The position numbers were made by a program, and so were the translations under genes. Positions 34,447 through 42,980 of a stretch of 44,329 nt of DNA are shown here, one piece after another. Below the pieces are notes generated by a model. It saw nothing but the letters and a program-made list of their open reading frames with translations. It ran no database searches and was not told where the DNA came from. The first letter of the stretch is position 1; each line of letters starts with the position of its first letter. Where the stretch lies: assembly GCA_001767915.1 (NCBI GenBank), contig MEMI01000052.1:1-44329 (forward strand), given 5' to 3'. The stretch comes from Alphaproteobacteria bacterium RIFCSPHIGHO2_02_FULL_46_13 (GTDB lineage: Bacteria; Pseudomonadota; Alphaproteobacteria; Micavibrionales; Micavibrionaceae).

Positions 34447-36024
34447 TTTGACTAATTGGGACGTATTCAATTGAGGTCTAGTCTGATTATTCTTCAGTCT
34501 ACCAAATCCATACTCGATATAGCGGCTAAAATTATAAATTTCTTCCTGATTAGGATCTATCAGTCCAAAATCCTTACCGATTGCTTGGGCCAACTCAAGA
34601 TCATTTTGCATTTGCATCGGAGCTAACATGTAATACTTACTGATCGCTTGGTAATAGATACTTTCACCAGGATCATTAGATCCGTATCCCGCGCCCTGAT
34701 TCATTCCGACCTTTGCTCTCAATCTTATATTATCCGGGATTTCTCCTTCATACATATTTCGTAGAAGCCATTTATTACCTTTTTCTGAAATACGATATTG
34801 AGAAGGTAGTTGCGTCACGTATGAAGTGAAATCCTCATCCATATAAGGAACACGAACTTCCAACGTTGCGAACATGGACGCTCTATCAGACATTTGTAAA
34901 TATGTACGATGAATTTCTTCTAGCGATTTTGCTATAGCTTGATCTCTGAGGCTGACATCTAATCTCGAGAAGTAATCATATCCTCCCAAGATTTCATCGG
35001 CGCCTTCGCCACTCAAAGCAAATTTATATCCATCATCACGAACTGCTTTGCAGAGAAAATGATAACTTACAGCATTACGAACTAAGGCACACTCAAAGGT
35101 CTCTGTCATCCAAACACCCCTTTTGAGATAAAAATCCATAAGTTCTTCTATCGTCGGAGAGACAGTGATCAGCTTAATTCCAAGCAAACTGCAAATTTGT
35201 TTCGCGGCTTCATAATCATCTGACTGGTGAGCTTGTTTATTATAGAATGTGTACGCCTCAACATTTCCTGCATTTGCTAAATACGCAAGATATAAAACAG
35301 TTGAACTATCAACACCACCGCTCAACAAACATGCTATTTTTTCTCCTGTATTAGGAATCATTTTTTGAACGGCGGACTCCAAGATATTTCTACCCTGACT
35401 TAAAATATTTTCTTGTGTCTCAGAAGAACCTTCTCCTCCGAATGGATATAGCATTCTATTTTTAATAAGCTTACCGTTCTTGATTACTTCGCCAGGTAGT
35501 AGTGTATAAATTTCCTTTATCAGCAACAGTCCTTCGAAGGATTTTAATTCAGAAGAAAAATAGAAATTAGATTTCTCATCCCATGCATAATAAATTGGTT
35601 TAATACCCAAATGGTCGCGAGCAAGATACCAACTTTCATTACGCTCATCACGTATAAAGACCGAATACATTCCTTCAATTTGATCAAAAATCGCTTCGCC
35701 TGAGATCAGATAACCTGCAAGAATGGATTCTATATCACATTCTGTTTTGAATTTATATTTTTGACCATAAATCGTGTGAAATGATTTGTAATTGTAAATC
35801 TCACCATTACTGATGCAAAGAACACGCTGGTCCTCTGATACAAACGGTTGCTTGCCGTGACTAGAGTCAACAATCGCGAGCCTATTAGTTCCAACTGCAA
35901 ATCCATCCCCATATGAGACCTCGGCAAAATATGAAGGTTCACCACGATGCCCAATTTTGGATAGCATTTGGGTGAGTATCGCAGGATTTGCAATAGCTCC
36001 AATAATGCCGCTTATTCCGCACAT
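34438..36024 (-). CDS. Asparagine-synthetase-like amidotransferase 2
   Basis: A 528-residue AsnB-family enzyme with Cys2 (MCGISGIIGA) of the glutaminase domain, the Arg/His region IGHRGEPSYFAE and SNGEIYNYK, and the PP-loop CLLSGGVDSSTVLYLA at about 230, then GEGADEILGGYDYF. It is about 110 residues shorter than the first AsnB and closer in size to ordinary asparagine synthetases. It could supply asparagine or amidate the product. The start overlaps the end of the SHMT-like gene by 13 bases, so the pair is coupled. It ends head-on into the PurD-like gene. Confidence 0.85.
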   Translation of the reverse strand: MCGISGIIGAIANPAILTQMLSKIGHRGEPSYFAEVSYGDGFAVGTNRLAIVDSSHGKQPFVSEDQRVLCISNGEIYNYKSFHTIYGQKYKFKTECDIESILAGYLISGEAIFDQIEGMYSVFIRDERNESWYLARDHLGIKPIYYAWDEKSNFYFSSELKSFEGLLLIKEIYTLLPGEVIKNGKLIKNRMLYPFGGEGSSETQENILSQGRNILESAVQKMIPNTGEKIACLLSGGVDSSTVLYLAYLANAGNVEAYTFYNKQAHQSDDYEAAKQICSLLGIKLITVSPTIEELMDFYLKRGVWMTETFECALVRNAVSYHFLCKAVRDDGYKFALSGEGADEILGGYDYFSRLDVSLRDQAIAKSLEEIHRTYLQMSDRASMFATLEVRVPYMDEDFTSYVTQLPSQYRISEKGNKWLLRNMYEGEIPDNIRLRAKVGMNQGAGYGSNDPGESIYYQAISKYYMLAPMQMQNDLELAQAIGKDFGLIDPNQEEIYNFSRYIEYGFGRLKNNQTRPQLNTSQLVKSL

Positions 36025-37277
36025 TTCATCAAACCAATTTCTGACGGGGAAGAGAAAGCGTATTCAATATTGGCGAATTGATGAGACAAATCGACCACAG
36101 TCTTTCTCATCTCCACAGGGGATTTTCTTTCAAGGAAACAATCTGCCACTAATTTTGCAATCTGAGCGACATCAACTTCCTTCATGCCACGTCTTGTCAC
36201 CTCGGCTAAGCCAAAGCGGAATCCAAATCCTCCTAAGATTGGAACTTTGATTCCATTCGCATGGATATAAATATTTTCAAGAAGTTGCATTTTTTCTTTC
36301 ATTTTTTCTTTACTCTCAACACGGCAAATGACTTGATGACTCTCAGTAAAGTCCTTTTCCGGATATAGAACATCCATACCTTCTGCATATAAGGCTTTTG
36401 CAAAAGATTTCGAATTGATGATTACTTGTTTTGAATAAGCTTCTCCAAATTCCTTCATTTCTTCCAGCGCTACACCTAAGGCAGCTACGTTGTGAATATG
36501 CATATTAGAAACAAATAAGGGTGAAACTATTTCTTTTATTCTTGCTGATACACGATCTGGATGATCAACATCATTTTTACAGGTGATCAAACCTTTTTGT
36601 GGTCCGAATAAACTTTTATGCGTGCTTCCGTGAATAATATCAGCTCCTTCTGCAAAAGGAGACTGGAAACTGCCACCTGCAATGAGCCCCATAGTATGTG
36701 AGGCATCAAAAGAAATAATAACGTCTGGGCCAAAAACTTCGCGCAGTTCTCTCAGAGGGTATGGAAAGAGTTGCATACTCGCATCCAAAAACACCAGGTC
36801 AGGCTTAATTTTAGACGCCAGTTCGCGAACCTTTTCTATATCAATATTTCCTGTAGCTTTGTTATAGGGCAAACTATAAATTGAAAAACCTTCTCTGCGG
36901 CATATCTCTGCAGTTGTAAAATGCCCACCATTTTCACCTGCGATACTGAATACTTTTCCATTAGGAGGGACCAATGATTTCAAAATGACATAGGCGACGT
37001 TATTACCTGACAAAGGACGAACATCCGCATACAAACCACCAAATACTTCTCTTACATATCTCTCTGTCTGATCACCAACAGCTCTTGTAAATTCCTGATT
37101 AGGGTAATCCCACATATCAGCAGGGCGATTTTTTTCATCAGGCATACAATAGCGATTAGTCAAATCACTCTGCAATGCTTGGCATGCCTCAGCTGACATT
37201 AGATTTTCACTGGCAACTAAATTGATGCTTTGGGTTCTTTTAAATTCGTGCTTATTAATTATATCTGTAATTCGCAT
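36012..37277 (-). CDS. Diverged serine-hydroxymethyltransferase-like PLP enzyme
   Basis: A 421-residue fold-type I PLP enzyme of the SHMT family: INLVASENLMS near the start, the PLP-contact stretch ISFDASHTMGLIAGG (usually VDMAHVAGL) and the Lys motif HGSTHKSLFGPQKG with the likely PLP Lys at residue 221. Changes such as FDASHTMG and GGFGFRFGLAEVTRRGM suggest a narrowed or altered substrate relative to housekeeping GlyA. It may make glycine, a beta-hydroxy amino acid or an alpha-methyl amino acid for the cluster. First gene of its minus operon, with AsnB2 overlapping downstream. No dedicated regulator is seen. Confidence 0.78.
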   Translation of the reverse strand: MRITDIINKHEFKRTQSINLVASENLMSAEACQALQSDLTNRYCMPDEKNRPADMWDYPNQEFTRAVGDQTERYVREVFGGLYADVRPLSGNNVAYVILKSLVPPNGKVFSIAGENGGHFTTAEICRREGFSIYSLPYNKATGNIDIEKVRELASKIKPDLVFLDASMQLFPYPLRELREVFGPDVIISFDASHTMGLIAGGSFQSPFAEGADIIHGSTHKSLFGPQKGLITCKNDVDHPDRVSARIKEIVSPLFVSNMHIHNVAALGVALEEMKEFGEAYSKQVIINSKSFAKALYAEGMDVLYPEKDFTESHQVICRVESKEKMKEKMQLLENIYIHANGIKVPILGGFGFRFGLAEVTRRGMKEVDVAQIAKLVADCFLERKSPVEMRKTVVDLSHQFANIEYAFSSPSEIGLMKCAE

Positions 37278-37507
37278 AATGTCCCTTAACTATTAAAAAT
37301 TTTATTTTTACGTAATTGTATAAGCCTATAGAACCATTTATCATATATAATATCAACTTATATAGAGCACTACCTTAACAATACCTTGCTATTTATTCAA
37401 CTTTCCTGGTCCACTATTGTGGTCACTGTAGTGACTCACAAATACATTCCTAAAATTTGTAGGGGAAATGCTCCACTTCCTCTCCAGATTCCCCTGTGAC
37501 CAAAAAG
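37278..37507. other. Intergenic stretch between SHMT-like gene and IS copy 2
   Basis: AT-rich DNA expected to hold the promoter for the SHMT-AsnB operon. A short perfect palindrome lies at 37422-37435 (GTCACT and AGTGAC around GT). No ORF of note; weak TATAAT-like sequence is present but not convincing. Confidence 0.35.
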
Positions 37508-37520
37508 TGGTCAACCCCCA

Positions 37521-38420
37521 CTATTGAGTCCAGAGTTTAAGTGACTCCTCTGACGGTGGTGTTTGCCTTAAGGAAGGGGCTGGAGCGCTTGCGAAAGCCC
37601 CTTCCTTAAGGCTTGTTGATATTTCGCCCCTGGCAAGCGGAGCAGGCGGCTTATATCCTAAGCTCGTGTGCGGGCGGATATGATTGTAACAGTATCTCCA
37701 TTCCTCAAGGACAACCTGAGCCTCCTTCAGCGTATAAAACGTCTCTCCATTCAGACACTCATCACGTAACCGTCCATTAAAACTCTCGTTGTACCCGTTC
37801 TCCCATGGACTACCCGGCTCGATGTAGAGTGTCTTAACTCCCAATTTCGCCAACCAATTCTTTATAGATCTCGCCGTAAATTCTGCTCCATTATCAGACC
37901 TAATGTGGTTTGGTATGCCTCTCTCTATAAATAAATTGGTGAGCACATCCATTACATCATCTGCTTTCAAGCTGTAACCTGTTCGCAATGATAAACATTC
38001 CCTCGTATATTCATCAATCACTGTCAAGGTTCTAATCTTCGTTCCATCCTTCAACTGGTCAGCTACAAAATCGTAGGCCCATACATGATTAGGCCAGCAT
38101 GGTCGTAACCGTATACATGAACCATTATTTAAATATAATCGTCGTCTCTTCTGCTGCCTTTGTGGAACTTTAAGACCTTCTTGGCGCCAGATGCGCTCAA
38201 CCCGCTTATAGTTTACTTTCCAACCCTCAATACGAAGTAAAGCCGTAATCCGTCGGTATCCGTACCGCCCGTACTGGCTAGCAAGACGGATGATGTCATC
38301 TGTTAAAGATACTTCATCTTTCCTTACAACCTTCGCTCTACGTTGTAACCCTCTACTTTGGCCAAGAGCGGCGCATGCGCGCCGCTCGCTTATCCCCAGT
38401 TTCTGCTGCACATAAATCAC
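37521..38420 (-). CDS. IS3-family transposase OrfB (copy 2)
   Basis: A 299-residue DDE transposase with a GTG start or made by frameshift. The triad Asp ([10 protein letters not shown]), Asp (IRSDNGAEF) and Glu ([15 protein letters not shown]) is complete. It is very similar to OrfB of copy 1 but differs in stretches such as [17 protein letters not shown], and ends in a different Ser/Pro-rich tail. Confidence 0.9.
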   Translation of the reverse strand: MIYVQQKLGISERRACAALGQSRGLQRRAKVVRKDEVSLTDDIIRLASQYGRYGYRRITALLRIEGWKVNYKRVERIWRQEGLKVPQRQQKRRRLYLNNGSCIRLRPCWPNHVWAYDFVADQLKDGTKIRTLTVIDEYTRECLSLRTGYSLKADDVMDVLTNLFIERGIPNHIRSDNGAEFTARSIKNWLAKLGVKTLYIEPGSPWENGYNESFNGRLRDECLNGETFYTLKEAQVVLEEWRYCYNHIRPHTSLGYKPPAPLARGEISTSLKEGAFASAPAPSLRQTPPSEESLKLWTQ

Positions 38421-38446
38421 AGCTTCCCGTCGCCGTTCGGGACTGG

Positions 38447-38725
38447 TTAAAACTTTCCCGTGGAAACCTCTTTCAATATCAGATTATCCAGCGTTAGGTC
38501 AGCTACAGCCCTTTTAAGACGTGAGTTCTCTATCTCTAGATCCTTCAAACGACGTGCTTGCTCTGTTCCCACTCCACCAAATTCTTTTCGCCATCGAAAA
38601 TACGTGTTCGGCGTAATATCTATATCTCGTACAGCTTCTGCTACTGTGCATCCTCGACCAATCATCACTTCCGCTTGGCGCAAATAACCTATGATCTGTT
38701 CCGTCGTGTATTTTCTACGGGGCAC
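38447..38725 (-). CDS. IS3-family transposase OrfA (copy 2)
   Basis: A 92-residue OrfA with the HTH ([19 protein letters not shown]) and zipper-like tail ([18 protein letters not shown]), ending VSTGKF as in copy 1. The slippery heptamer GGGAAAG is conserved at 38453-38459 on the minus strand. Confidence 0.88.
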   Translation of the reverse strand: MPRRKYTTEQIIGYLRQAEVMIGRGCTVAEAVRDIDITPNTYFRWRKEFGGVGTEQARRLKDLEIENSRLKRAVADLTLDNLILKEVSTGKF

Positions 38726-38849
38726 TTTCTTCTCTCCTATAAATCATTCTTAATATATCCGAACTCACTTTGAATCCGGACTCCTTTATAGGGGCTGGAT
38801 CATTCTCGGTTTAGATCAGTTTCCCCATGTCTAAAAAGAACCAGTTTTC

Positions 38850-40691
38850 TCATTTTATATTTCTATAACCTTCGGTCTGAAGAGTCCAAAGCCTTGCATA
38901 GTGACCATTCTGCTGGATAAGAATATCATGAGTTCCCTCTTCTACAACCCTTCCTTGATCAACAACCACAATCCTATCCATTTGCCTTAATGTTGAGAGG
39001 CGATGTGCAACAGCAATAACAGTTTTTCCATCCATAACAGTATTTAGAGCATTTTGGATCTCTTCTTCTCCCTCACTATCCATAGATGAAGTAGCTTCAT
39101 CGAATATCAATATGGGTGCATTCTTAAGAATAGCGCGAGCAATATCAATACGCTGCCTCTGACCACCAGAAAGCTTTACTCCACGCTCTCCTACATATGC
39201 CTCATAACCTCTGCGCCCCTCGTTATCAACTAAACTTTCTATAAAGTCATGGACCTGTGCAAACTTTGCAACAGCTATCACTTCATCTAATGTAGCTTCA
39301 GGCCGCCCATAACGAATGTTATCTAGAACTGAACGATGAAAGAGATAATTGTTCTGTGTAACAATAGATATATTCTGACGTAAACTATCTTGTGTGATAT
39401 CTGCAATATTTTGGCCCGCAATCAATATCTCCCCGTGGCTAACATCAAATGCTCTGACTAGAAGATTAATGATTGTTGATTTCCCTTCCCCGCTTCGCCC
39501 TATCAATCCGATCTTCTCCCCAGCTCTAATTTGAAGATTAAAACCACTCAAAACTGGATCAGTACTCTTTGAATAAGAAAATGTAACATCTTTAAATATA
39601 ATCTCCGCTTGATCTACGGGGGCTATATAATATTTAGCATTTAGTTTATCAACGATCTCATGAGGCTTGGAGAGAAGATCAACACTGTTCTGTACGGTAC
39701 CAATATTTTCAAAAATTGATGACATCTCGCTCATAATCCTTCCTGACAAGAGAGTAGTATGAATAACCATAGGAAGAGCCATTACTAAAGCTGAAATGCC
39801 TTCTGTGCTATCACCAACAACCATGCCGTATCCTATGAGCATAGTAGCGGCAATTAAACTGAAATTAATAAATCCTAGAGATATGCTTTGTTGAGTTGAT
39901 TTGGAAAGAGCGTTAGACATACTGTTTCCATACGCTTCAAGAAAATTAAGAGCTCTATTATTTTCGTATGCTGTTCTAGAAAAATATTTTGCAATCAGGA
40001 TATTCGAAAAAGTATCAACAATCTGCCCCGTTAAAGTACTCATGCATTCAGCTGCAATAACTGTCCGTTGTTTAATACGTGGAAGAAAATAAAAAAGAAT
40101 AAAAATGAATAGAACTGTCCAAATGATTAAGGGCATAGCCAATATAATGCTTACTTTTGATAAAAGGATCGCATTTGTCAGGATCAGTGTACAAACAGAA
40201 ATCATAGACCCAAGTACAGACATCGTTGCATCCCTCAGTGCTGAACTACATTGAAGCAGCTTATTTGCAATACGTCCTGAAAAGTCATTTTGAAAATAAG
40301 AAATACTTTGTCCTGAAACGTAATGAAAGCACTGTCTGCGAACCATATTTCCAAAATATGGGATATATATATTATTTTTTAAAAAGTTTAAAAAGTTCGA
40401 TGCAGAAGGACTAATAGCAACAATAATCAAGCCAATTAGCAGAAAATCTAAATCAAATGATTTGGTTTTGGATATTTCACCAATGTACCAGTATATATAA
40501 CTGATTGAGACAGACTCTATTGCAGCAACAGCAGCGATCAGAATGATAAGAGGCTTTATCTGCCTCACAAAGAACCATATAAAGGGCCACAATTTATTAG
40601 GCAAAGTAAAATTACCCTCGTTAGGGAGGTTGTCAATTCTAATACGGAATCTATCAAAAAGCGTATTTTTTGATCTGCCTAGTTCATTCAT
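38850..40691 (-). CDS. ABC exporter, fused membrane and ATPase domains
   Basis: A 613-residue half-transporter of the MsbA/MdlB type. Six membrane helices fill about 30-330 (for example FVRQIKPLIILIAAVAAIES and FDLDFLLIGLIIVAI). The ATPase domain has Walker A GRSGEGKST at about 395-405, the signature LSGGQRQRIDIARAI, Walker B ILIFDEATSSMD and the H-loop AHRLSTL. Such exporters work as homodimers and move lipids, peptides or drugs outward. It lies beside the cluster but is cut off by IS copy 2; it may export the product or be unrelated. No substrate can be read from sequence. Confidence 0.87.
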   Translation of the reverse strand: MNELGRSKNTLFDRFRIRIDNLPNEGNFTLPNKLWPFIWFFVRQIKPLIILIAAVAAIESVSISYIYWYIGEISKTKSFDLDFLLIGLIIVAISPSASNFLNFLKNNIYIPYFGNMVRRQCFHYVSGQSISYFQNDFSGRIANKLLQCSSALRDATMSVLGSMISVCTLILTNAILLSKVSIILAMPLIIWTVLFIFILFYFLPRIKQRTVIAAECMSTLTGQIVDTFSNILIAKYFSRTAYENNRALNFLEAYGNSMSNALSKSTQQSISLGFINFSLIAATMLIGYGMVVGDSTEGISALVMALPMVIHTTLLSGRIMSEMSSIFENIGTVQNSVDLLSKPHEIVDKLNAKYYIAPVDQAEIIFKDVTFSYSKSTDPVLSGFNLQIRAGEKIGLIGRSGEGKSTIINLLVRAFDVSHGEILIAGQNIADITQDSLRQNISIVTQNNYLFHRSVLDNIRYGRPEATLDEVIAVAKFAQVHDFIESLVDNEGRRGYEAYVGERGVKLSGGQRQRIDIARAILKNAPILIFDEATSSMDSEGEEEIQNALNTVMDGKTVIAVAHRLSTLRQMDRIVVVDQGRVVEEGTHDILIQQNGHYARLWTLQTEGYRNIK

Positions 40692-40835
40692 AATTTATAT
40701 TTAATCCTTTTCAATTCACTATAGCTTAATTTACTGTTGTCAGGCTTCTCCCAAAACAGTAGAGGCAAGCACAATAGAAATCTAAGTTCTTTATGAGATC
40801 CCTTTAATTAGTATCTCTATGTTATACGACCTGCC

Positions 40836-41081
40836 CTACATTCCTACACCAAAAATCGCCCCAATAGCCAAGGTTAGAAAGCCCCCCCTAATAGATCCAG
40901 GGTAATTCCTCGAAAAATCACTGAAGTAATAGTCAACGCAATACGGATTGTTTATATCTTCATTCAAAAATCGATTATCAACCTTGTAAAGCCGTTTCAC
41001 ATGCAGGCTAATTTTTTGGTAGAAGCGACGAAAAATAGTTGCATTCGAAGATATTAATAACTTCTTGTCCTTTATACCCAT
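40836..41081 (-). pseudogene. Truncated relative of the small membrane protein at 42981-43283
   Basis: An 81-codon frame whose centre reads YKVDNRFLNEDINNPYCV, close to FYKVDNRLLNEEEYNEHCVG in the intact protein. It then jumps to RNYPGSIRGGFLTLAIGAIF, comparable to the later FAGFIRGACFVGLALMVL, so about 45 residues including two membrane helices are missing. An N-terminal stretch (MGIKDKKLLISSNATIFRRF) has no counterpart. It looks like a decayed duplicate rather than a working gene. Confidence 0.5.
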
Positions 41082-41114
41082 CCTAAGTCTTAATTATCTT
41101 GGCTTATGCTATAC

Positions 41115-41220
41115 TATAGTCTTTTGTATTTAATTTCGGACAAGGTACGAGCGACGAAGCCTAGTAAACCTAGGTGAGGAGCGATGTAACGCCGTCCGAA
41201 ATTAAATACAAAAGACTATA
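41115..41220. repeat. Perfect 27-bp inverted repeat with structured 52-base spacer
   Basis: Arms 41115-41141 and 41194-41220 are perfect inverse complements. The spacer holds a smaller hairpin (CCTAG/CTAGG around TAAAC) near its centre. The whole could fold as a long cruciform or RNA hairpin, or be a non-autonomous mobile element (MITE-like). It lies between the truncated frame on its left and the fic promoter on its right. Confidence 0.8.
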
Positions 41221-41252
41221 ACTATGTCAGAAAATGGCAATTTCGAGCTCTT

Positions 41253-41353
41253 TGCGGTGATTAATAGCCTTATTCACCGCATTTTATGCTGTAATTATAC
41301 TTGCTATTGCGGCGAATAAAGCTTATATTCACCTTATATAATGCGGTGAATAA
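41253..41353. promoter_or_regulatory. Cluster of five operator-like repeats upstream of fic
   Basis: The motif TGCGGTGAATAA or its complement recurs at 41253-41264 (+), 41270-41281 (-), 41308-41319 (+), 41326-41336 (-) and 41342-41353 (+), with one to three changes each. The first two form an inverted pair (TGCGGTGA/TCACCGCA), as do the last two (TATTCACC/GGTGAATA); the last ends one base before the fic ATG at 41355. This is the arrangement of a multi-site operator, most simply for autoregulation through the winged-helix domain of the Fic protein. Confidence 0.6.
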
Positions 41354-41354
41354 T

Positions 41355-42479
41355 ATGTGGATACACGAACATCAGAATTGGACGAAATTTACTTGGGATA
41401 TCGAAGCACTGTCTCCCAAGCTAGCAGATATAAGACACCGTCAGGGACGTCTGCTAGGGCGCATGGAGGGACTTGGCTTTGAACTCAAGCGTGAAGCCAG
41501 TCTTACCACCCTAACTAATGATGTTGTTAATTCATCTGCTATTGAAGGGGAAATGCTAAATCCAGAAGAGGTACGTTCATCGATTGCTAGGCGTCTAGGT
41601 ATTGATATCGCAGGTCTTATTCCCGCAAGTCGGAATGTTGAAGGTATCGTGGAGATAATGCTGGATGCCACACAAAATTTTTCTACCCCTCTAACAAAAG
41701 ATCGTTTATTTGGCTGGCACTCCGCATTATTCCCAACAGGGCGCAGTGGGATGCATAGAATTACAGTTGGAAGCTGGCGCACTCTTGATGCCGGGCCAAT
41801 GCAGGTTATATCCGGAGCAACAGGACACGAAAGAGTTCACTTCGAAGCACCAAGTGCCGATAGGATTGAAAATGAAATGGCACCCTTCTTAGCATGGCTA
41901 GATCAGAAAATTGACCTTGATCCTGTCCTTAAAGCAGGTATTGCCCATCTATGGTTTGTGACTATTCACCCATTTGAAGATGGTAATGGCCGTATAGCTA
42001 GAGCCATCGGTGATATGGCGCTCGCGCGAGCTGATAATACACCAGATCGCTTTTATAGCCTTTCGAGTCAGATTGAAGCAGAGCGTAAATCATACTATGA
42101 CTTTCTAGAAAACCAACAGCGGGGTACACCAGACATCACAGCATGGCTAGTGTGGTTTCTGGATTGTCTCGGACGTGCCATATCAAATGCCGAACAAACA
42201 CTTAGTAAGGTTTTATTCAAAGCGCAACTTTGGAACAAAATCAATGAAACCCCAGTAAATGAACGTCAACGTCTTGTTATTAATCGTATGCTAGAAAATG
42301 ACTTTATCGGACATATGAATACATCCAAATACGCAAAATTTGCCAAGTGTTCAAATGATACTGCTCTGCGGGACATTCAAGAATTAAAAGCACGGGGTAT
42401 TTTTATTCAGAATGAAAGCGGTGGGCGTAGCACCAGCTATCGCTTACCCGAGAACTCAGATTTAATCATTAAATATTAA
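41355..42479 (+). CDS. Fic-family protein with N-terminal inhibitory motif and winged-helix C-terminus
   Basis: About 374 residues from the ATG at 41355 (MWIHEHQNWTKFTWD); the longer frame from 41301 runs through the repeat cluster. The inhibitory motif (S/T)xxxE appears as SSAIEGE at about 61-67, the pattern of Fic proteins carrying their own inhibitory helix. The Fic core motif HPFEDGNGRIAR starts at His205. The C-terminus (INRMLENDFIGHMNTSKYAK, TALRDIQELKARGIF, GRSTSYRLPEN) is a winged helix as in many DUF4172/Fic proteins. Fic enzymes transfer AMP to target proteins; these chromosomal types are tightly self-inhibited. It is followed by a Nudix gene after 10 bases. Confidence 0.88.
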   Translation: MWIHEHQNWTKFTWDIEALSPKLADIRHRQGRLLGRMEGLGFELKREASLTTLTNDVVNSSAIEGEMLNPEEVRSSIARRLGIDIAGLIPASRNVEGIVEIMLDATQNFSTPLTKDRLFGWHSALFPTGRSGMHRITVGSWRTLDAGPMQVISGATGHERVHFEAPSADRIENEMAPFLAWLDQKIDLDPVLKAGIAHLWFVTIHPFEDGNGRIARAIGDMALARADNTPDRFYSLSSQIEAERKSYYDFLENQQRGTPDITAWLVWFLDCLGRAISNAEQTLSKVLFKAQLWNKINETPVNERQRLVINRMLENDFIGHMNTSKYAKFAKCSNDTALRDIQELKARGIFIQNESGGRSTSYRLPENSDLIIKY

Positions 42480-42489
42480 GAAAAAAATT

Positions 42490-42969
42490 ATGAGTGAAGA
42501 TCTACATACCAGAAATATTGTCCGTTTGATGATTACTTCAGGAGAATATATTCTCATAGCTAAATTCAAAGAAAGGAATGAAGATATTTATTTCCTTCCT
42601 GGTGGAGGAATAGAATACAACGAAAGCTTAATTACAGCGGCTCATAGAGAACTTGCAGAAGAAATAGGAATAACAGAGAATCAAATAAAATTTATTGAGC
42701 CTGTCGCCGCTTATGAGCATTCATGGGATGATAAAGGGCAACCTATTCATGAGATTTCTATTGTCTGTAGATGTGAAATTAATGATTTGAGCTATGATAA
42801 AGAAGTTCTTTCAAGAGAACCCCATTTAGAATTTATATGGCAGAGAGTAGATCTTCTTTTTACTATTAATTTTTTGCCAGAAGACTTTAGAATCTATGTC
42901 CCAAAATGGTTAAAACAAGAGTCGCAGAAAGCATCATTCTTTGCCTCTGGAATAACCAAGCTACCTTGA
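42490..42969 (+). CDS. Nudix hydrolase
   Basis: A 159-residue protein with a complete Nudix box (GGIEYNES, then REL, AEEIGI), matching GX5EX7REUXEEXGU with Glu residues for metal binding. Nudix enzymes cleave nucleoside diphosphates linked to another group. Ten bases separate it from the Fic gene, so it is likely co-transcribed and could act on Fic-related nucleotides or AMPylation by-products; that link is inferred. The substrate cannot be told from sequence. Confidence 0.85.
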   Translation: MSEDLHTRNIVRLMITSGEYILIAKFKERNEDIYFLPGGGIEYNESLITAAHRELAEEIGITENQIKFIEPVAAYEHSWDDKGQPIHEISIVCRCEINDLSYDKEVLSREPHLEFIWQRVDLLFTINFLPEDFRIYVPKWLKQESQKASFFASGITKLP

Positions 42970-42980
42970 ATACTCAATTC

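Larger units (their letters stand above)
37508..38802 (-). mobile_element. IS3-family insertion sequence, copy 2 (inverted relative to copy 1)
   Basis: About 1295 bp, with ends matching copy 1: TGGTCAACCCCC at 37508 and TGATCCAGCCCC inverted at 38802, with the AGTCC block near each end. The two copies share gene layout and much protein sequence but differ at many positions, so they are related elements, not recent duplicates. The element lies between the SHMT-AsnB operon and the ABC exporter. No short direct repeats are visible at the borders. Confidence 0.85.

Noticed and set aside
16130-38802. A true composite transposon defined by the two IS3 copies
   Set aside because: The copies differ at many positions and I see no direct repeats at the outer borders, so joint transposition is not supported; only their inverted placement is reported.
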